Source: Gracilimonas mengyeensis
GTDB lineage: Bacteria > Bacteroidota > Rhodothermia > Balneolales > Balneolaceae
Direction of reading: 5' to 3'
DNA length: 64,000 nucleotides
Assembly (NCBI RefSeq): GCF_900182705.1
Contig: NZ_FXTP01000014.1
Location: 1 to 64,000 of the forward strand
The notes beneath the pieces are model-generated. The model made no database searches, was not told the origin of the DNA, and saw only the letters and a list, made by a program, of their open reading frames with translations. Below are positions 33,832 through 43,418 of this stretch, in pieces. Position 1 is the first letter of the stretch, and each line of letters starts with the position of its first letter. The translations under genes were made by a program, and so were the position numbers.

Positions 33832-36591
33832 CTAAAAATTGATACTTAATCCCAGAGTAATTCTCCGGGGAGCTGATAAAAACTCTGGTCTTGTAAACCA
33901 GTCATCATAGGTATTGAGGCCAATAAGCCGTCCCTGGCGGGCATTAATTTCATCCCGGGTAAAATCAGGTCTGCCGGAATCTGCATATACTTCCTGCGGA
34001 GCTTTGGAATCGAATATATTCTCAATCTGCAAAATAAGCTGGGCCTGTTGCCAGGGTAAGGTATAATACGCTCTCAAATCAGATAAGAAAGTGGTAGGCC
34101 GGTTCACGTTATTGGGGATATATGATCGGACTCCAGATCTCTCGCTGGTATAGGGGCGACCGGTATTTAATCGATTCACCAGTGTGATATTGATTTTGTT
34201 ATTAGGCACATAGGTAAGCACGCTATTCAGTACATGTCTTCGGTCCCATCCCAGCCGGGAAAGTACCGTAATATCATCAAGACCGGCCTCGCGCCTTAAT
34301 TGGCTATTACCAGAGATGAAGGCACTTCCGTCTGCAAATTGCAGCGTATAATCCACATTCCAGCGGATGGCACCTACCGGCCGCTTGGACAACGACAAGG
34401 TGAAACCGCGGACGGTGCCATAATCCTGGTTTTCGGGTCGGGTTACAATCCCTGAAGTGGCTTGATTACGTTCAATCAGCGTGGCCGTCAGGTTTCTGAT
34501 ATCTTTGGTAAACAAGGTTAGATCCAGGCCAATGTCCTCGGTTAGGCCTTGCTGCAATCCAATTTCAAATGTCGAAGTCTGCTCAGGATCAATATTGGGA
34601 TTCCCAAAACTGGTAACAGATGAGCCTTCCAGTACAAAATATTCAGGATTCAGATATATGCTGTTGAACGAAGGAGTTTGAAAGAATAACCCATAAGAGA
34701 AACGTACCACGCCGGTCTCGCTAATGGGAAACGCAATACCTACACGTGGACTTATCTGAGTTTTGATCGAAGCCGGCTTCCGGTTGGATACAGAATCAGC
34801 CGGGTTGTTTATATCGGGGATGACCTCCTGCCCTCCCAAGGAATAATTTTTGGGTACTACAAAGTCCGGATCAAAATAGTCAAAACGGATCCCGGCGTTG
34901 ATGATGATGTTATCCAACTCAATTTTATCCTGAATGTAAGCCGCAAATTCTACCGGGTTCACATCAAGATCTCTGAAGCCCGTTCCGGGATCTCTGCTGG
35001 GATTAATCTCCGGTTCAAAACCAGTGCTGGAATCAATGATTATACCATAGCTGTTACTTGATACATCATGCAAACGAACCTGCCCTCCCATTTTAACCTG
35101 GTGCACCCTGTTTATTTGGCTTGTAAGGCTCCCCACAATGGTATGGGTTTGGGTGATGTCGTTTCCGTAGCCTAAATCATTGCCTCCAATAGCAAATGCA
35201 TATGCTCCCGTTTGTTGTCCATATCTTGGCCGAACCAGCCGGTCATCTAACACATCACTGTATAATTTACTCTCTGCTTCAGAGCGCAAATAACTGTAGG
35301 AAAGATTCCCGAATGTTTTAGATGAAAAAGCCTGACGAAGGCTCAGAATATGGGTCTGATTATAGGAATATTGAGTATTTCTTCCATCAGGAACGTATTT
35401 ACGATCGTGGGCAAAGTAGGTACTTTCTCCATTCTGAAGGAAAGCATTATAATCTAATTTCGTTTTTCCGGTGAGATTATAGGTCAGCGACCCATTGATG
35501 GAATATCGTTTTCCGCCACTTAGCGGTACATAATCTCCGTTACCGGTAGATTCAATTATCCAGTCGTTCTCTGGATTTTCAGGATCGGTATATCCGCCCG
35601 GAGGCGATGACTGCAAATAGGAAGATGAGTCAGAGGGATTAAATAATTCTTTACCAAAAAGTGTCCCTTTATCATCTACATACCGGCCGGTTATCTGGAA
35701 CCCTAATTTACCGGGAATGATGGGGCCTCCGGCATTTAACTGCAAATCTAGCCGGTTCGGAATGCCTGCCACTTCGTAATAAGGCACCTTTTCGGTTGTG
35801 AAATCTAAATAACTTAAATCAGAACCCGGTCCCCCTTCACGATCAAGGAAAATCAGTTTTCTGTTACTTGCTATAGCCCTGGCATAATTTTTAATATTGA
35901 AAGTCCAGTCCGAAGGCACATCCTTGGTGGTAATATTCACTACGCCCGAAAGAGCCTGTCCATATTCAGCATTAAAAACCCCGCTGATTACCTCCAGATT
36001 TGACACCATATTTTGTTCAATTTCAAAACCGGCACTGTTGGTATAGGCGTTATTGATGGGCACTCCATTCACCACATAAGCAACCTCTCCAATACGGCCG
36101 CCCCTGAAGTGTCCCTCTACTACCCCAGCCTGCAGGTTTACAACTTCGCCTACTGACTGAACCGGGAGGTTCTCAATCTCTTTAGAACTTACGTATGAAG
36201 TAGTGGTCGTGCGATCTTTTTCAACGATGGGCCGTTCTGCTGTAATAATTACTTCTTCCCCTTCAATCACCGATTCTCTCATAGTGGTACTGATTTCCGT
36301 AGTACGGTCGGTAATCACCTCTACGTTTTCTACACGTACATCTGCAAAGCCAATGTATTTAAAAACGAGAGTATAAATATCGGGATCTACATTTATCAAA
36401 CTGTAATAACCATCGGGTTCCGTGATGGTACCCCGGCTTGTGCCTTCCAATATTATTTGAACGCCAACCAGAGGCTCTCCGCTTTCATCGGTTACACTCC
36501 CCGTTATTTTTCCTTTGCTCTGAGCAAATCCAACAAACGGTAAAAGCAAGAGTACTAAGAAAATACCAGTTGTTCGTTTTTTTAGAACCAT
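33832..36591 (-). CDS. TonB-dependent receptor with carboxypeptidase-regulatory domain
   Basis: The 919-residue protein has a signal peptide (to about Ala 23), a carboxypeptidase-regulatory-like domain (ITGSVTDESGEPLVGVQIIL, about 29-110), a plug (GGRIGEVAYVVNGVPINNAY; VFNAEYGQALSGVVNITTKD) and a barrel ending RRITLGLSINF. It lacks an adjacent SusD and is closer to Oar/CirA-type receptors than to SusC. The neighbouring carbohydrate-binding and secreted proteins suggest glycan or glycan-fragment import. Confidence 0.92.
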   Translation of the reverse strand: MVLKKRTTGIFLVLLLLPFVGFAQSKGKITGSVTDESGEPLVGVQIILEGTSRGTITEPDGYYSLINVDPDIYTLVFKYIGFADVRVENVEVITDRTTEISTTMRESVIEGEEVIITAERPIVEKDRTTTTSYVSSKEIENLPVQSVGEVVNLQAGVVEGHFRGGRIGEVAYVVNGVPINNAYTNSAGFEIEQNMVSNLEVISGVFNAEYGQALSGVVNITTKDVPSDWTFNIKNYARAIASNRKLIFLDREGGPGSDLSYLDFTTEKVPYYEVAGIPNRLDLQLNAGGPIIPGKLGFQITGRYVDDKGTLFGKELFNPSDSSSYLQSSPPGGYTDPENPENDWIIESTGNGDYVPLSGGKRYSINGSLTYNLTGKTKLDYNAFLQNGESTYFAHDRKYVPDGRNTQYSYNQTHILSLRQAFSSKTFGNLSYSYLRSEAESKLYSDVLDDRLVRPRYGQQTGAYAFAIGGNDLGYGNDITQTHTIVGSLTSQINRVHQVKMGGQVRLHDVSSNSYGIIIDSSTGFEPEINPSRDPGTGFRDLDVNPVEFAAYIQDKIELDNIIINAGIRFDYFDPDFVVPKNYSLGGQEVIPDINNPADSVSNRKPASIKTQISPRVGIAFPISETGVVRFSYGLFFQTPSFNSIYLNPEYFVLEGSSVTSFGNPNIDPEQTSTFEIGLQQGLTEDIGLDLTLFTKDIRNLTATLIERNQATSGIVTRPENQDYGTVRGFTLSLSKRPVGAIRWNVDYTLQFADGSAFISGNSQLRREAGLDDITVLSRLGWDRRHVLNSVLTYVPNNKINITLVNRLNTGRPYTSERSGVRSYIPNNVNRPTTFLSDLRAYYTLPWQQAQLILQIENIFDSKAPQEVYADSGRPDFTRDEINARQGRLIGLNTYDDWFTRPEFLSAPRRITLGLSINF

Positions 36592-36659
36592 GTAAATAAT
36601 GTTGTAGTTAGTTGAATAAAGAGGGCACCTTCACGTGCCCTCTTAGCAAATTTATACTG

Positions 36660-39479
36660 TTATTTGATCAGCATCATTTTCTTAGTACTAATATAGCTTC
36701 CCGCTTCCAGCCGGTATACATACATGCCAGAACTCAGTGAACTTGCATCAAATTGAACTTTGTGGTTTCCGGATGCATACTTTTTAGCATTCACCAGGGT
36801 AGCCACTTTTTGCCCCAGGATGTTGAATATCGTCAGGTTTACTTCTGCCGCTTTAGGCAGGGTAAAGGCGATATTGGTGGTTGGGTTAAATGGGTTCGGG
36901 TAATTCTGTTCCAGGCTGAAGGTTCTTGGGGTTTCGCCCGGTGTAACTTCATTGCTGGTTGGGAGACCACTTCCTGCCATGGCCACAGTACCCAATGAGC
37001 TTAAACCATCTTCCCATTCGTTGTTACCGCCGCCGGCTATTGCTGTTGGATAGGCAATCACATGAGAAGGATTTTCCCACCAGTTGCCGGTATCACCGCT
37101 GTCTTTATCCCATAGTTCAAAACTAATAGGCAGGTATTTCAGCTCGTCTTGCGAGGGGAATTCGAGTGGTGCATCAATAGGGCTTCCACCATCGGTGGCG
37201 ACCAATAAGTCAGACACATCGAATGCGACCATAGCCTTCCATCCTACACGAGTTTCTCCTTGCATAATGTTTTCATACAGAGAAGAGAATGTGAATTGAT
37301 GGTTACTGTTATAGTACAAGGTATTATAAACTACATCTGGGTCTTCATAGTTATGTTCGGTAACCCAGAATCGGGTGAGCATTCCATCCGGTCCGGCTTC
37401 CAGGTCATCAGGGCTTACTTTAGGCTGTAATGACAAGAAGTAATCTGGCTTTTCACCACGGCTGCGGAACTCATTGGTCGTACCGGTTACGAAGTCTACA
37501 TCATAGGTTCCAAAGTGAATTTTAAGCTGGTCTTTGAGATAGTAATTCCATTCCAGATCAATATCTTCATCAGCAATAGTTGGAATCCAGGTTGCTTCAT
37601 TGGCCGGATCGGGATAAATGGTAGTTCCCAGCATATCAGAAGGAGCATTTGCCGGACCTGCTAATATATCATCGTCCATGGCTTCGGTGTAGATATACAA
37701 GGTTTGATAGCCTTCAGCACGACCAAAAGCCATCCATATTTTTGCAGAAGCGTCTGCCTCACTTACATCTGCTTCGTCACTAGTTAGCTCAAAAGGCTTG
37801 TATTCGTCGGTAGGCCAGCTTTCAGCATTGATAGTGCCACTTTCCAGATCAGAAATAATTTGCAGCTCTTGCTCTTCGCTTAGTTCAAAGATGTAAGGCA
37901 TGCTTTGACCAGAAGCTACTACGCTTTCTGAGGCAAAATTAGTGGATGATTTAACACTGTACTGAGTAGTTGGTACTACCGCATAGTGATAGGTAACCCC
38001 CGAAACGGAGGGATGAGGTCGTTCCACAAAATGAGCGAATTCAAGATCATCCGTTGTTCTGAAGCTTCCAATAAATTTAACGCCTTCGTCTTCAATATCA
38101 GCAATTTCACTGCCGCTATAGAACAGTTCGTAGTTATAGATATTGGAGTTGGAATCATGCTCCCAGCTTATGCGAACGCTGTCATTTTCAGCAGTTGCAG
38201 AAACATTGCCTGGCAAATCAGGCAGACTTGTAGCTTCGCTTAAGTCGGTGGCTGATTTGGAGCCTACATAAAAATCATCTACATAAAAGGTTCCACTCTG
38301 ATTGTTGCCCAAGCTTAATGCAATGCGGCCGAGGTTTTCCCATTCAGGATCTCCACCCAACTCAGGATCGTTCGGAGAGATATCAGCCTCACCATTCCAG
38401 GCTGTAGGAAATATCCAGTTCATCTGCTCTTCACTGTACTGCTCACTTTCTGGTAATGGATTTCCATCCAGATCGAGACCTTTCTTGGCAGAATCATGCT
38501 CCGCAATCGTTGGCTTTGGTAATGGAATAGCTAGCTCATGCCATTCATTGTCATATAATTCACCCGAAAAAGGATAGGAAATACCCCACTGTAAATTACT
38601 ATTGGTTCCATTGGTAACATCGGCTAACACAAGGCTACCGGTAGAACGTAAATTTCCTTCTGCATCGGTATGATCGGCCGGATTGATTCGAATTCTGAAG
38701 TAAACCGTATCCACATCCGCCATGTTTTGAGTAAAATCAATTCCGCCGGAACCGCCCATATCCCAGAAATATCCAAGCTGGAAAAACGCACCTCCGGTAA
38801 TACGATGTACGAGATTGCCTTCCTCAACCACATCTTCCACTACTTCACCATCGATATCGGGAATCAGGACATTAGGTCCTTCGACAAATAAGATTTTGTT
38901 GTCGCCAAATTCAGGATTTGGTGGAAGCGGTTCCCCGCTACTTAAAACTTCAACGTTATCAAGGTAGAAATCATCGTTGCTCAATCCAAGCTCAAAACCC
39001 AGCTTCATAGCAGAAAAGGCCTGAGTCACTTCCACTTTATAAGTGTAGGTTTCCATGCTGGTTGTAAGGGTAGTATCCTTAGCTGCGAGAGCAGTAAAAC
39101 TCCCCCCGTCTTCTCCAAAAAACATCCTTATGGGCCGGCCTTCCACATTCGACCTGGCATCAAACTGAACGGTATATACTTCACCGGGCACCAGCATTCC
39201 AATTTGATCAGTGGTTAAAATCTGATTGAACTGTACATGCCAGGTTGCACCACCTGCACCTTCGATACTTGTTACTGCAGCTTCACCGTCCGTTACTCCA
39301 ACCTGAGCAGAAACTCCCGCATCTGCATGAATGTATGTAGTCCATGCTGCGGGAAGTTCATCCTCAGCAAAATCACCATCCACGATAATATTATCCTGGG
39401 CTGATGCAGGCTTTGCTGCTATAAACAATGCAAAAGCAAAGCAGAACATCAGATATCTGGATATTGTAGCTTTTTTCAT
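36660..39479 (-). CDS. Secreted carbohydrate-binding protein with FN3 and sorting tail
   Basis: I use ATG at 39479 (signal peptide MKKATISRYLMFCFAFALFI); ATG at 39485 adds two residues. Residues about 30-180 look like a CBM4/9-type module (DNIIVDGDFAEDELPAAWTT ... LGLSNDDFYLDNVEVLSSGE). A second beta-sandwich with FYVDDFYVGSKS, an FN3 domain (LPGNVSATAENDSVRISWEH) and a large region of unknown fold follow. The tail has NYPNPFNPTTNIAFTLPKAA and ends STKKMMLIK. No catalytic motif seen. As the first gene of the minus-strand operon it is the likely surface glycan binder for the TonB receptor. Confidence 0.85.
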   Translation of the reverse strand: MKKATISRYLMFCFAFALFIAAKPASAQDNIIVDGDFAEDELPAAWTTYIHADAGVSAQVGVTDGEAAVTSIEGAGGATWHVQFNQILTTDQIGMLVPGEVYTVQFDARSNVEGRPIRMFFGEDGGSFTALAAKDTTLTTSMETYTYKVEVTQAFSAMKLGFELGLSNDDFYLDNVEVLSSGEPLPPNPEFGDNKILFVEGPNVLIPDIDGEVVEDVVEEGNLVHRITGGAFFQLGYFWDMGGSGGIDFTQNMADVDTVYFRIRINPADHTDAEGNLRSTGSLVLADVTNGTNSNLQWGISYPFSGELYDNEWHELAIPLPKPTIAEHDSAKKGLDLDGNPLPESEQYSEEQMNWIFPTAWNGEADISPNDPELGGDPEWENLGRIALSLGNNQSGTFYVDDFYVGSKSATDLSEATSLPDLPGNVSATAENDSVRISWEHDSNSNIYNYELFYSGSEIADIEDEGVKFIGSFRTTDDLEFAHFVERPHPSVSGVTYHYAVVPTTQYSVKSSTNFASESVVASGQSMPYIFELSEEQELQIISDLESGTINAESWPTDEYKPFELTSDEADVSEADASAKIWMAFGRAEGYQTLYIYTEAMDDDILAGPANAPSDMLGTTIYPDPANEATWIPTIADEDIDLEWNYYLKDQLKIHFGTYDVDFVTGTTNEFRSRGEKPDYFLSLQPKVSPDDLEAGPDGMLTRFWVTEHNYEDPDVVYNTLYYNSNHQFTFSSLYENIMQGETRVGWKAMVAFDVSDLLVATDGGSPIDAPLEFPSQDELKYLPISFELWDKDSGDTGNWWENPSHVIAYPTAIAGGGNNEWEDGLSSLGTVAMAGSGLPTSNEVTPGETPRTFSLEQNYPNPFNPTTNIAFTLPKAAEVNLTIFNILGQKVATLVNAKKYASGNHKVQFDASSLSSGMYVYRLEAGSYISTKKMMLIK

Positions 39480-39558
39480 AATCATCTTATTGAGTTAAAA
39501 TTTTTAGAGAAGCGCTTTTATTAAAGCTGACCCAATGTACTTTTTCGATAAGTCTGAT

Positions 39559-39592
39559 GCAAATTTTAGAAAATATTTTGCGTTAATTTGCG
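39559..39592 (-). promoter_or_regulatory. Operator-like site before the minus-strand receptor operon
   Basis: On the minus strand, positions 39583-39569 read ACGCAAAATATTTTC, the exact 15-mer found before the GH16 genes. The upstream half-site CGCAAATTA (39592-39584) and a downstream TAAAATTTG box (39568-39560) keep the same order and spacing as at 24747-24779. The operon start codon lies about 80 bp further on. Confidence 0.7.
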
Positions 39593-39944
39593 TACATATT
39601 TTTCAACCTTCACGAAAATATTCTATAAATATGCTTTTTTTACAGTTACTTACGGTAATTATTAGTTCTTCACCTCTGTATAACCCTATAGAGTGGCAAG
39701 TAAAGACATCCCATAGTGAGATATTTAGGAAAATTTCTATCAAATATTTGCATTATATTCGGTAAAAATATTCGCGTAGGTTAGCCATGTTATTTTTTCA
39801 CAATGGGTTTTCACTTTTTCCAATACAAACCCAACCTATTACCATGCAAGGACTTAATTGACCTTGCTACCATTTATATTACATTTTATTGACCTCCTCT
39901 TTCCTAAACACATGCACAGGAAGTAAACCTCTATCAAATTACTC
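39593..39944. promoter_or_regulatory. Divergent regulatory gap before the second LacI regulator
   Basis: No gene is seen. At 39746-39762 TATTTGCATTATATTCGG-like sequence keeps the spacing of two TTTGC half-sites ten bases apart and is a weaker candidate operator, about 180 bp before the regulator; it could mediate autoregulation. Confidence 0.45.
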
Positions 39945-40940
39945 ATGAAAGTTACACTCAAAGACATTGCAGAAAAGTCAGGATATTCGATATCAACTGT
40001 TTCGAGAGTTTTAAATGGCAGCGGAAACATCAGTACCGAAGTGCAAAAGCAGATCATCAAAATTGCTGAAGAACTCAGCTACCCTTTCTCCAAGTCAAAA
40101 ATCCCTATTTACTCCAGTGGCAGCCTGCATATCGCTTTAGTCACCGATTTCAGGGAAGGCGAATTCTATGCTTCTTTCTTTTATGGTTTTAGTGTAGCAG
40201 CAAGAGAAACCAATGTTCAGCTCTCCCTGATTGATGTAGTAGACCATGAAGATCACCTCATTAAAACCATTAATGACCTTGATGAGCAGATAATCGATGG
40301 ATTGTGCCTTTTTATGCCGGAAATGAACCAGGAAGACTATCATAACCTGCTTAATAATATTGTCAGTGACCTGCCGATGGTATCAAACGCAATGATACAG
40401 AGCCCGGTAGTACCCACTATAACCTTTGACGGCTATAGCGGCGGTCATCTTGCGGCTGAACATTTTATAACTAAAGGATATAGCTCCTTTGGTATTGTTA
40501 AAGGCCCTTTCGAGAAAGCTGAGTCAAGGTTCCGTTATAATGGTTTTAAAGATTACCTGGCTCAATCAGGGTATGAGCTAAGCTGGGAAACCACCGGGGA
40601 TTTTATGTTTGATAGCGGAGTAAATGCCTATCAACAGTACAAAGAGCTAAACAACAGGCCCAAAGCAGTTTTTGTAACTAACGATTTAATGACCAAAGGT
40701 TTTTTAGAAGCTGCTAAAAATGATGGCCTACAGGTCCCAAAAGATCTTGCGTTAATTTCATACGATAACACTCCTATGTGCAGGGAAAGCTACCCCCCAA
40801 TAACCGCCGTAAACACTTCATTTTCTGAGTTGGGGAAAGAAACTTTTAAAGTACTTAAAGACATCATTGCCAAAAAACATACACAAAACGGCACTCTAAG
40901 CCTGATTCCGGTAGATTTAGTGGAGCGAGAAACTGCCTGA
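39945..40940 (+). CDS. LacI-family transcriptional regulator 2
   Basis: A 331-residue paralogue of the regulator at 22454, same length, with the same helix-turn-helix (KVTLKDIAEKSGYSISTVSR) and nearly the same effector pocket segments (TFDGYSGGHLAAEHFI; NDLMTKGFLEAA; SYDNTPMCRESYPP). It lies between the divergent receptor operon and the GH3-transporter genes. Differences cluster at residues 75-130 and in the C-terminal third, which could alter ligand choice or dimer partner. Confidence 0.94.
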   Translation: MKVTLKDIAEKSGYSISTVSRVLNGSGNISTEVQKQIIKIAEELSYPFSKSKIPIYSSGSLHIALVTDFREGEFYASFFYGFSVAARETNVQLSLIDVVDHEDHLIKTINDLDEQIIDGLCLFMPEMNQEDYHNLLNNIVSDLPMVSNAMIQSPVVPTITFDGYSGGHLAAEHFITKGYSSFGIVKGPFEKAESRFRYNGFKDYLAQSGYELSWETTGDFMFDSGVNAYQQYKELNNRPKAVFVTNDLMTKGFLEAAKNDGLQVPKDLALISYDNTPMCRESYPPITAVNTSFSELGKETFKVLKDIIAKKHTQNGTLSLIPVDLVERETA

Positions 40941-40966
40941 AAATTTTAGGCAAAATTTTGTTTATT

Positions 40967-40983
40967 TTTTGCATAAATTTGCA
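40967..40983. promoter_or_regulatory. Candidate operator before the GH3 gene
   Basis: TTTTGCATAAATTTGCA has two TTTGC half-sites ten bases apart, as in the sites before the GH16 and receptor operons (there TTTTGCGTTAATTTGCG in the same orientation at 39576-39592). It lies 58 bp before the GH3 ATG. A further GCAAAATTTTG at 40950-40960 may add a half-site. Confidence 0.6.
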
Positions 40984-41041
40984 TTAATTCTCATAGCAAT
41001 TGTGAATTGCTGCTCAGATTAATCAAATTTAGCCTTGCCTA

Positions 41042-43318
41042 ATGAAAACTCTCTTTCTATTCACCTTTTATTTGCTATTCAGTCTCGGAATTTCAGCTCA
41101 AACTGTTGAGCCTTACAAAAACCCCGACCTCCCCATTTCTGACCGCGTTGAAGATTTATTGTCAAGGATGACACTGGAGGAGAAAATTGGCCAAATGGAT
41201 CAGTTAAATATTACCCTGATTAATACAACGGGTGAACAACGCGATGTGGAACTGGTAAAAAGCAAAGCCCGCGAATACATTCTCAATCATCATATTGGTT
41301 CTTTTTTAAATGGGGAAGCGGTTCCAGCCCAGCAATGGTATGAGTTCACCAAGGCTCTGCAAAAAATTGCTGTCGAAGAATCAAGGTTGGGTATTCCCAT
41401 TATCTATGGCATTGATCACATGCATGGAGCCAGCTACCTGGCAGGGGCCACTATTTTTCCCCACAACATAAACCTTGCTGCTACTTTTGATGTTCAGCAT
41501 TCCATAAACAACGGGCATATTACCGCCCTCGAATCCGCAGACCTTGGGCATCATTGGATTTTTGCTCCGGTACTGGATCTTGGTCGGAATCCCAAATGGC
41601 CCCGTCTGTACGAAACGTATGGTGAATCATATCATGTAGCCTCAGAAATGGGTAGCGCTTATGTAAAAGCACTTCAGAATAACCCCGATATAAGCCCTTA
41701 TAAAGTAGCTGCAACAGGCAAGCACTTCTTAGGTTATTCAGATCCCAGATCAGGCTGGGACCGAACCCCCGTTGATTTATCCGGTCAATCTATCCATGAA
41801 TTGCATGCACCCGCCTTTCAAGCTGCCATCGATGCAGGTATGAAAACCATCATGGTGAACAGCTCTGAAATTAACGGCATACCAGTTCATGCTTCCAAAG
41901 AAATTCTAACCAATCTGCTTCGCGGTCATATGGGATTTGACGGTGTGATTGTTACAGACTGGGACGATATTGGCAAACTGGTGAACTATCACTATACCGC
42001 AAAGGATTATACGCAAGCTACAGAAATGGCTCTGAACGCCGGAATTGACATGAGTATGACCCCTACCTCACTGGCATTTAGCGAATCAGTGATGGAACTT
42101 GTTAAAAGTGAACGAATTTCAGAATCTCGTATTGATGAATCTGTGAGAAGAATCTTAACCCTAAAATTTGAACTCGGTTTATTTGAACATCCTTATCCAC
42201 GCAACGACCGCTTTGAGCGTATTGGCAGTAATGCGAACAAAGCCAAGGCAAGAGCTGCTGCTGAGGAATCTATCGTACTTCTAAAGAATGAAAATGCAGT
42301 ACTTCCTCTTGTAAAATCACCTGAAAAAATCTTACTGGTCGGTCGCTCTGCAAACTCCAAGCGAAATCTTTCCGGTGGTTGGACCGTAGGTTGGCAGGGC
42401 GCTGAAGAGGAGCGTTATCCGAAGGATATGCATACCATTTATACAGCTCTGAAAGCTGAATTTGACCAATCTACCATTACCTTAATGCCGGAAAATACAT
42501 CAACCAAAGACTTGCAGTCAGCTGCCAGAGAACATGACCTCATTATAGCTGCCATCGGTGAGGAACCTTATACAGAATTTGTGGGTAACTTAACCACACT
42601 TGAACTTCCTGCTGATCAGCAATCACTGATAACCACCGTAGCCGCTTCAGGAAAGCCCGTTATCGGAATATTTGTAGGCGGTCGCCCCTTAATTGTATCG
42701 GATGTATTGGATGAGATGGATGGCTATCTATGGGCCGGGCTTCCTGGTTTCGAGGGAGCTGAATCCATTGCTAATATTTTAAGCGGGGATGTCAATCCAA
42801 GTGGTAAGCTTCCCTTCTCCTATCCGATCTACCCCAGTCACTTTGTTCCCTACAATCATAAACCCAGCGATGTATATTTCTTTGATCCGGAAGAAGCCAA
42901 TTCCATCACACAAGGAGAAAAAAATGTATGGCAATGGCCGTTTGGCTTTGGGTTGAGCTACACCGAATTTGAATACTCGGATTTTACCCTTTCTGCGAAC
43001 ACTCTTAGCGTAGATGAAACGATTACTGCAAGCATAACAGTGACCAATACCGGTGAAAGAGCGGGTAAAGAATCTGTAATATGGTATTTGCATGACCAGG
43101 TAGGCACGGTTACACGTCCCGTAAAGGAAGTAAAGCATATGAAAAAAATATTCCTGGAACCAGGCGAATCAAGCATCGTTCAGTTTACCATTGAGCCAGA
43201 CAAAGATCTGGGATTTCCTGATGAAAATAGACGCTATAGACTCGAGCCCGGGAAGTATACGGTTATGGTTAATAACGAGAAAGTTGACTTTGAGCTTCTA
43301 CAAAATCAGACCCCATAA
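41042..43318 (+). CDS. GH3 beta-glucosidase / beta-glucan exohydrolase
   Basis: A 758-residue GH3 enzyme with a signal peptide (MKTLFLFTFYLLFSLGISAQ), N-terminal TIM-barrel with KHFLGYSDPRSGWDRTPVDL and nucleophile Asp 306 in GVIVTDWDD, an alpha/beta-sandwich domain with IGEEPYTEFVGNLTTLELPA supplying the likely acid/base Glu, and a C-terminal FN3-like domain. The EEPYTE loop resembles plant beta-glucan exohydrolases. It should release glucose from beta-1,3/1,6-gluco-oligosaccharides in the periplasm. The sugar transporter gene follows by 100 bp. Confidence 0.94.
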   Translation: MKTLFLFTFYLLFSLGISAQTVEPYKNPDLPISDRVEDLLSRMTLEEKIGQMDQLNITLINTTGEQRDVELVKSKAREYILNHHIGSFLNGEAVPAQQWYEFTKALQKIAVEESRLGIPIIYGIDHMHGASYLAGATIFPHNINLAATFDVQHSINNGHITALESADLGHHWIFAPVLDLGRNPKWPRLYETYGESYHVASEMGSAYVKALQNNPDISPYKVAATGKHFLGYSDPRSGWDRTPVDLSGQSIHELHAPAFQAAIDAGMKTIMVNSSEINGIPVHASKEILTNLLRGHMGFDGVIVTDWDDIGKLVNYHYTAKDYTQATEMALNAGIDMSMTPTSLAFSESVMELVKSERISESRIDESVRRILTLKFELGLFEHPYPRNDRFERIGSNANKAKARAAAEESIVLLKNENAVLPLVKSPEKILLVGRSANSKRNLSGGWTVGWQGAEEERYPKDMHTIYTALKAEFDQSTITLMPENTSTKDLQSAAREHDLIIAAIGEEPYTEFVGNLTTLELPADQQSLITTVAASGKPVIGIFVGGRPLIVSDVLDEMDGYLWAGLPGFEGAESIANILSGDVNPSGKLPFSYPIYPSHFVPYNHKPSDVYFFDPEEANSITQGEKNVWQWPFGFGLSYTEFEYSDFTLSANTLSVDETITASITVTNTGERAGKESVIWYLHDQVGTVTRPVKEVKHMKKIFLEPGESSIVQFTIEPDKDLGFPDENRRYRLEPGKYTVMVNNEKVDFELLQNQTP

Positions 43319-43418
43319 TTTACTTTTAGCGTCCTGCGATCCCTGAGTAAACAATTGTCTAAACAATAGCTTTAGTATAACTTGTCAATTACACTGTAAT
43401 CTAATTTAGATTCCCCAT

